The notes beneath the pieces were generated by a model. That model was not told the origin of the DNA and did not search any database. It saw only the letters and a program-made list of their open reading frames with translations. Shown in pieces: positions 59,992 through 64,000 of a DNA stretch of 64,000 bases (its first letter is position 1; each line of letters starts with the position of its first letter). The position numbers and the translations under genes are program-made. The stretch comes from an uncultured Peptococcaceae bacterium (GTDB taxonomy: Bacteria; Bacillota; Peptococcia; Peptococcales; Peptococcaceae): assembly GCA_947254645.1 (NCBI GenBank), contig CAMYDW010000005.1:1-64000 (forward strand). The letters run 5' to 3'.

Positions 59992-60822
59992 CTATTCTGC
60001 AACTGGAATGCGTTGCCCAAACTCGTGAAATCGATAGTTCTCTAGCACAACATCTTCTACTGTAAAATCGTAGAAATCTTGAATATCAGGATTTAATTTA
60101 AACGTAGGTGCTGCAAAGCCATCTTTTGCCAGAAGCTCTTCCACCAATGGCACATGACGATCATAGATATGTGCATCTGCAATGACGTGTACAAACTCTC
60201 CAGCTTCTAAACCGCTCACCTGAGCAATCATATGAACCAAGGTGGCATATTGTGCAACATTCCAATTATTTGCAGTCAACATGTCTTGGCTACGCTGATT
60301 TAATATAGCATTGAGTCGATTCCCACTCACATTAAAAGTCATACTATAAGCACACGGATAGAGGCCCATTTCATGTAAATCATGATGGTTATAGATATTG
60401 GTCATAATGCGGCGGCTATTTGGCTGATGCTTCAAATCATATAAAACACGATCAACTTGGTCAAATAAGCCTTCTGCATACTGATGCTTTAATCCTAGCT
60501 GATAACCATATGCTTTCCCAATGGTTCCTTCATCGTCTGCCCAGGCATCCCAAATATGGCTACGCAACTCACTGATACGATTGGATTTTTTTTGCCAAAT
60601 CCATAGCAATTCATCGATGGCATTGACCATATTTGTTTTTCTAAGGGTAAGAATTGGAAATTCATCTTGAAGTTGATAACGATTCACTAAGCCAAAACAT
60701 TTAATCGTGTGTGCTGGTGTGCCATCAGACCATTTTGGTCGAACATCATACGCTGTATCCCAGACACCTGTGTCAAGAATTTGACGCATATTTTTTTTAA
60801 ACAAGTCATCCGCATAGGTCAT
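59992..60822 (-). CDS. thyA: Thymidylate synthase (ThyA type)
   Basis: Makes dTMP from dUMP with methylene-THF. The 276 residues resemble the B. subtilis ThyA-like branch: nucleophile Cys157 (LYPCAYSM), arginine-rich SSRR-like NSRRIMTNI, and NQRSQDML. The usual PPCH after the cysteine reads CAY, as in that divergent branch. It is paired with folA, 8 bases downstream. Confidence 0.95.
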   Translation of the reverse strand: MTYADDLFKKNMRQILDTGVWDTAYDVRPKWSDGTPAHTIKCFGLVNRYQLQDEFPILTLRKTNMVNAIDELLWIWQKKSNRISELRSHIWDAWADDEGTIGKAYGYQLGLKHQYAEGLFDQVDRVLYDLKHQPNSRRIMTNIYNHHDLHEMGLYPCAYSMTFNVSGNRLNAILNQRSQDMLTANNWNVAQYATLVHMIAQVSGLEAGEFVHVIADAHIYDRHVPLVEELLAKDGFAAPTFKLNPDIQDFYDFTVEDVVLENYRFHEFGQRIPVAE

Positions 60823-60826
60823 GTTT

Positions 60827-61237
60827 TTATTCTCCTTCTTGTAACTCTTTCAGTTTATCAAATACCCATTGCAAGCGCTTTTCATCGTCACATAGATACC
60901 AATAACCGATAATGGCTTCCACAGCTGTGGCACGGCGATAGTCTTGAGTATTGGCATTTTTAGGCACAATACCTTTGGCATTGCGTCCTCTTTTGAGTAC
61001 GCCAGCTTCAATTTCGTTTAGCGCTGGTTCGATCAGCCCATAGAGGGCCGATTGTGTTCTGTTATTGACAAACTTTACACCAAATTTATTCAGAGTATGG
61101 GCATTAACACTTTTTTCTAAAAGCATGGTTCTTACATAAAGTTCATAAACAGCATCCCCAATGTAGGCTAAGGTCAATCCTGGTAGCTGTTCTGGACGAT
61201 CAATATTTTTTTTACACAAGTCATTTGCTTTATGCAT
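60827..61237 (-). CDS. mrnC: Mini-ribonuclease III
   Basis: Processes 23S rRNA precursor ends. The 136 residues start at ATG 61237, 6 bases after GGAGG; the longer frame to 61294 overlaps ispF. RNase III catalytic domain with Asp28 (LAYIGDAVYELYVR) and the C-terminal VEAIIGYWYL helix; no dsRNA-binding domain. It overlaps ispF by 8 bases. Confidence 0.93.
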   Translation of the reverse strand: MHKANDLCKKNIDRPEQLPGLTLAYIGDAVYELYVRTMLLEKSVNAHTLNKFGVKFVNNRTQSALYGLIEPALNEIEAGVLKRGRNAKGIVPKNANTQDYRRATAVEAIIGYWYLCDDEKRLQWVFDKLKELQEGE

Positions 61238-61709
61238 GTAATTCCTCCAACGTGCAGACAGCATAAGCACTAATGCCTTCACCATTCCCAACAAACCCCA
61301 AATGTTCGGTCGTTGTCGCTTTCACATTGATAAATTCAAGTGCTACGCCAAGGGCGTTCGCAATATTTTCTCTCATCATTGGGATATGAGGCGCCATTTT
61401 AGGGGCTTGGGCGCAGATAATAGCATCCACATTATGAACTTTTAAATTTTTTTCTGAAATTTTATCTTTACAGCTCGCCATTAACTGCAAACTGTCTGCA
61501 CCTTTATAGATTGGATCACTGTCTGGGAAATGTTTGCCTATATCCCCTAATGCTGCGGCGCCTAAAATAGCATCCATAATAGCATGTACCAAGACGTCTG
61601 CATCAGAATGCCCCAATAGGCCTTTCTCATAAGGGATGTCCACGCCTCCTAATACAAGCGCTCTATCTGTCACTAATTGATGTACATCATAACCGACTCC
61701 TACTCTCAT
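61230..61709 (-). CDS. ispF: 2-C-methyl-D-erythritol 2,4-cyclodiphosphate synthase
   Basis: Fifth step of the MEP isoprenoid pathway. The 159 residues have the metal ligands Asp8 and His10 (GYDVHQL) and His42 (GHSDADVLVHAI), plus VKATTTEHLGFVG. The ATG overlaps the ispD stop by 4 bases. Confidence 0.96.
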   Translation of the reverse strand: MRVGVGYDVHQLVTDRALVLGGVDIPYEKGLLGHSDADVLVHAIMDAILGAAALGDIGKHFPDSDPIYKGADSLQLMASCKDKISEKNLKVHNVDAIICAQAPKMAPHIPMMRENIANALGVALEFINVKATTTEHLGFVGNGEGISAYAVCTLEELHA

Positions 61710-62398
61710 TGATGCATTTCCTCCCATTCACTGTGCATTTTTTCTGCCCAAATAAAGTCTTCTTTTACTGTCATTTTCTGCATCATTAAAGCACCTTCAA
61801 CCACCTGTATCGAATACCCAAAATATTCACAAATAGATGCATCATCAGTAAAAACCGCTGATGTTTCAGCGGCCATCAGATGTAATTTTTGAATGTCTTT
61901 TGCCACAAAAGCCTGGGGTGTTTGAATCGCTCTTAAAAGTGCTCTATTAGGTGTTTCAACCACCAATCCCTTTTCATCAACACGCTTAATGGTATCGGTC
62001 ACTGATAATCCTGGAATCGTCCCAAGCCCAACTGTTGTCTGTTCTAGTAAGTTCTCTATTACTGTCACTGGCACAAAAGGACGTGCGCCATCATGAATGA
62101 GCACTTTGTCCCATGTATTTGGCATGGCTAATAGTGCGTTTCGTACAGAATCCTGGCGCTCCTTACCACCTCCGACAAATTGACATCGAGAGATGGCAAC
62201 GCCTGCTTCTACTACAGCTTGAGCTGCAGCATCTTTTTCTCCTGTGGCAATGACAATAATGAGTTCATCTACCACTTTTGCTAAACTTTCAATGGCATAG
62301 CTTAGAATGCATCGACCGTGAAGCATTAGATACTGTTTATTCATCCCAGCACCCATGCGCTTGCCACGTCCACCTGCTAATATAATTGCACCATTCAT
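61706..62398 (-). CDS. ispD: 2-C-methyl-D-erythritol 4-phosphate cytidylyltransferase
   Basis: Third step of the MEP pathway, forming CDP-ME. The 230 residues start with ILAGGRGKRMGAGMNKQYL, and carry VLIHDGARPFV and ALLRAIQTPQAF. It is followed by ispF in the usual order. Confidence 0.96.
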   Translation of the reverse strand: MNGAIILAGGRGKRMGAGMNKQYLMLHGRCILSYAIESLAKVVDELIIVIATGEKDAAAQAVVEAGVAISRCQFVGGGKERQDSVRNALLAMPNTWDKVLIHDGARPFVPVTVIENLLEQTTVGLGTIPGLSVTDTIKRVDEKGLVVETPNRALLRAIQTPQAFVAKDIQKLHLMAAETSAVFTDDASICEYFGYSIQVVEGALMMQKMTVKEDFIWAEKMHSEWEEMHQ

Positions 62399-62450
62399 TT
62401 CTACAACCCTCTCGATAAGTTCTTAATTCATTATTATAGCATAATTTTCA

Positions 62451-62500
62451 TTGCAAAGTAAACAAAGGCGAGTAAAACCTCGCCTTTGTTTACTTTGCAA
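62451..62500 (-). terminator. 22-bp perfect inverted repeat ending yacL
   Basis: Arms 62451-62472 and 62479-62500 pair perfectly around TAAAAC. The right arm contains the yacL stop codon (62490-62492). On the minus strand a core CAAAGGCGAG stem is followed by TTTACTTTG, so it can act as terminator. Confidence 0.75.
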
Positions 62501-63620
62501 TTCTCACAAAAATCATTCGTCCTGCATTTGTTTGAATCACCGATGTCACTACTGTATCTACTATTTTCCCTATTGCATTTTTACCGTTTTCAACAACAAT
62601 CATGGTACCATCTTCTAAATAACCAACCCCTTGGTCATTTTCTTTACCACGTGTCACTATTTCAACACGCATATTTTCACCAGGTAATACCACTGTTTTA
62701 ATCGCACCTGCCAACTCATTGACATTTAAGGTTTTAACCTTTTGAAAGGATGCCACTTTGTTTAGATTAAAATCATTGGTCACCACATATCCATTGCAAT
62801 CTTTGGCAAGCTTCACCAATTTTGCATCCACTTCAGGGATGTCATCATAGGTCAAATTGACATTTAAAATTTCAATATCCAAACTATGTAGCTCATTTAA
62901 AATATCTAAGCCACGTCTGCCTCGTATGCGTTTCAAGGAATCGCCACTATCTGCAATATGTCTTAATTCATCTAAAACAAAATTGGTAATAACCAACGGC
63001 CCTTCAATAAATCCTGCACGGCAAATTTCAATAATACGCCCATCAATGATGACACTGGTATCTAACACTTTAGGATGTACTGTTGATTTAAAGGATAGCA
63101 GCGTTGTGATATCAGGTACGACTTTGACCTCTTTCGCTTCTTTACGGTTCTTTTTATTGGAACGACGCACCGCATTCATACACGAATCAATGGTGTCTTC
63201 CCAGCGGTAACCAAGAGAAATACCAAGGTACCCAAAGATAATGCTTATCACTACAGGCATATATGGACCTATAATGGGCAATTTATTCACCGCAGCCGAT
63301 ACCAGCATCGCAACCAAAAGCCCTACGATTAATCCAATGGTACTGGATACCAATGTTTTAAAAGGCAATTGTTTAAGCCATTGCTCTGCCCACTTTGTAC
63401 CTGTAATCACCCCATTCGCCAATGGCTGTGCAATAATCAATCCTATAAGTCCAAATAGTGCCATTGTAATACCTATAAACACTGGCATTTCGATATGAAA
63501 ACGGCTTACTGACGATAAAAAAGAATAAAGCGGCTCACTAAACCAATAACCAAAAAACATACCAGCGAAAAAAAGAACACCACGTGTGAGGTTGAGTACG
63601 ATTTTTTTGCTTCTTGACAT
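62490..63620 (-). CDS. PIN/TRAM domain membrane protein YacL
   Basis: The 376 residues start at ATG 63620, following the GGAGG-like AAAGGAGGTG; the frame extends to 63638 without benefit. Four membrane helices (about 13-30, 45-67, 93-110, 116-138) are followed by a PIN domain with acids Asp187 and Asp193 (VLDTSVIIDGR), then a TRAM-like C-terminal domain. A putative membrane-tethered RNase; B. subtilis YacL lies in the same disA-yacL-ispD-ispF order. Confidence 0.92.
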   Translation of the reverse strand: MSRSKKIVLNLTRGVLFFAGMFFGYWFSEPLYSFLSSVSRFHIEMPVFIGITMALFGLIGLIIAQPLANGVITGTKWAEQWLKQLPFKTLVSSTIGLIVGLLVAMLVSAAVNKLPIIGPYMPVVISIIFGYLGISLGYRWEDTIDSCMNAVRRSNKKNRKEAKEVKVVPDITTLLSFKSTVHPKVLDTSVIIDGRIIEICRAGFIEGPLVITNFVLDELRHIADSGDSLKRIRGRRGLDILNELHSLDIEILNVNLTYDDIPEVDAKLVKLAKDCNGYVVTNDFNLNKVASFQKVKTLNVNELAGAIKTVVLPGENMRVEIVTRGKENDQGVGYLEDGTMIVVENGKNAIGKIVDTVVTSVIQTNAGRMIFVRIAK

Positions 63621-63661
63621 AATTTCACCTCCTTTCACTAAAATATGCCATAATTATCCTT

Positions 63662-64000
63662 TTAAGTCCAGTTACTTTCTGCAATCAGCTGTGAACGAAT
63701 GCGCTCTAACCCTAAACTAATTTGACGCGCACGTGCTGGCCCAACCCCAACAACATCATCTAAGTCATCGGTTGTAGCAGAAACCACTTCTTGTAAATTG
63801 CCAAAAACATCCACAATATTGTCAATAATAGAATTTGGCAACCGTTGGATTTTATTCAATACGCGATAGCCACGAGGTTCTAGCGTGACACGCTTCTCTT
63901 TATCATGAAAGGCGCCCATGTTCAAACCTTTGGTCAATAAATCAAAATCAAATAAATCTTCATTGTCGTATTTGGAGAGAGTTTCAAGAAATGCATCAAT
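63662..64000 (-). CDS. disA: DNA integrity scanning protein DisA, C-terminal part
   Basis: The last 112 residues of a gene that continues beyond the window end, in frame from 64000. LEPRGYRVLNKIQRLP and the helix-hairpin-helix DDVVGVGPARARQI are the DNA-binding region of DisA, a cyclic-di-AMP synthase that scans DNA for branched structures. The cyclase domain is outside the window. The adjacent yacL supports the call. Confidence 0.9.
   Translation of the reverse strand: MDAFLETLSKYDNEDLFDFDLLTKGLNMGAFHDKEKRVTLEPRGYRVLNKIQRLPNSIIDNIVDVFGNLQEVVSATTDDLDDVVGVGPARARQISLGLERIRSQLIAESNWT

Noticed and set aside
1..64000. CRISPR arrays, insertion sequences or prophage.
   Set aside because: No regular repeat-spacer pattern, transposase or phage gene was seen on either strand.

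Overview
The window looks like a low-G+C chromosomal segment of a member of the Bacillota. It contains no phage, IS or CRISPR. Two blocks are arranged as in Bacillota: disA-yacL-ispD-ispF-mrnC-rlmB-yacP, and cdaA-cdaR-glmM-acpS-nnr. The single-chain clostridial-type PurL fits too. An RlpA-type envelope protein, lactate-style gluconeogenic genes (fba, glpX) and general protein resemblance make Negativicutes (Veillonellaceae-like) my best guess. That placement is inference, about 60 percent.

Layout. 1-4577: end of an unknown gene, then carA-carB (carbamoyl phosphate), converging on the purine operon at a shared terminator. 4578-17117 (minus): a nine-gene purine operon purE-B-C-F-M-N-H-D-L. It starts from a good promoter, and its leader has the hallmarks of a ykkC-family (PRPP-type) riboswitch overlapping a strong terminator. 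17222-18932: ridA plus threonine ammonia-lyase. 18931-20677 (minus): yraN, yqeY and a two-gene unit of tail-anchored proteins with DnaJ-type zinc motifs. 20746-24187: rpmB, then an esterase / condensation-fold acyltransferase / zinc-ribbon membrane protein triad. 24203-27703: CPBP-family membrane protein, a 25-codon microgene, mutY and an LCP-family gene. 27718-30263: low-molecular-weight phosphatase, a lipoprotein barnase with barstar, and an RlpA-like protein. 30264-35546 (minus): c-di-AMP cyclase operon cdaA-cdaR-glmM-acpS-nnr. 35631-43554 (minus): ECF S component; argS-fba-glpX-DUF6472; prmA with a MurE-like ligase; a flavin-type protein; a membrane protein. 43654-49000: MecA-like penicillin-binding lipoprotein with a DJ-1 protein, a thiamine-binding-like/HD-like pair, and DUF1836-degV-small ORF. 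48924-55376 (minus): complete pstSCAB-phoU-phoP-phoR phosphate operon behind PhoP-box-like repeats. 55391-57635: a frame-disrupted membrane microgene with a lac-operator-like palindrome, and pbuX-xpt purine salvage. 57738-58185: tRNA operon (Tyr, fMet, Thr, Met). 58205-64000 (minus): yacP, rlmB, folA, thyA, mrnC, ispF, ispD, yacL and the 3' end of disA.

How it fits together. PRPP is a recurring theme: it is the substrate of PurF and Xpt, and the probable ligand of the purE leader switch. CarAB supplies the pyrimidine branch. Two c-di-AMP cyclases (CdaA, DisA), GlmM, an LCP enzyme, RlpA, a MurE-like ligase and a class B PBP give the window a second theme of envelope building. Start codons were revised inward where a Shine-Dalgarno sequence or promoter demanded it. 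Several real genes are shorter than 60 codons: DUF6472, the 25-codon ORF and the microgene at 55440. Several CDS stop codons lie inside terminator hairpins.
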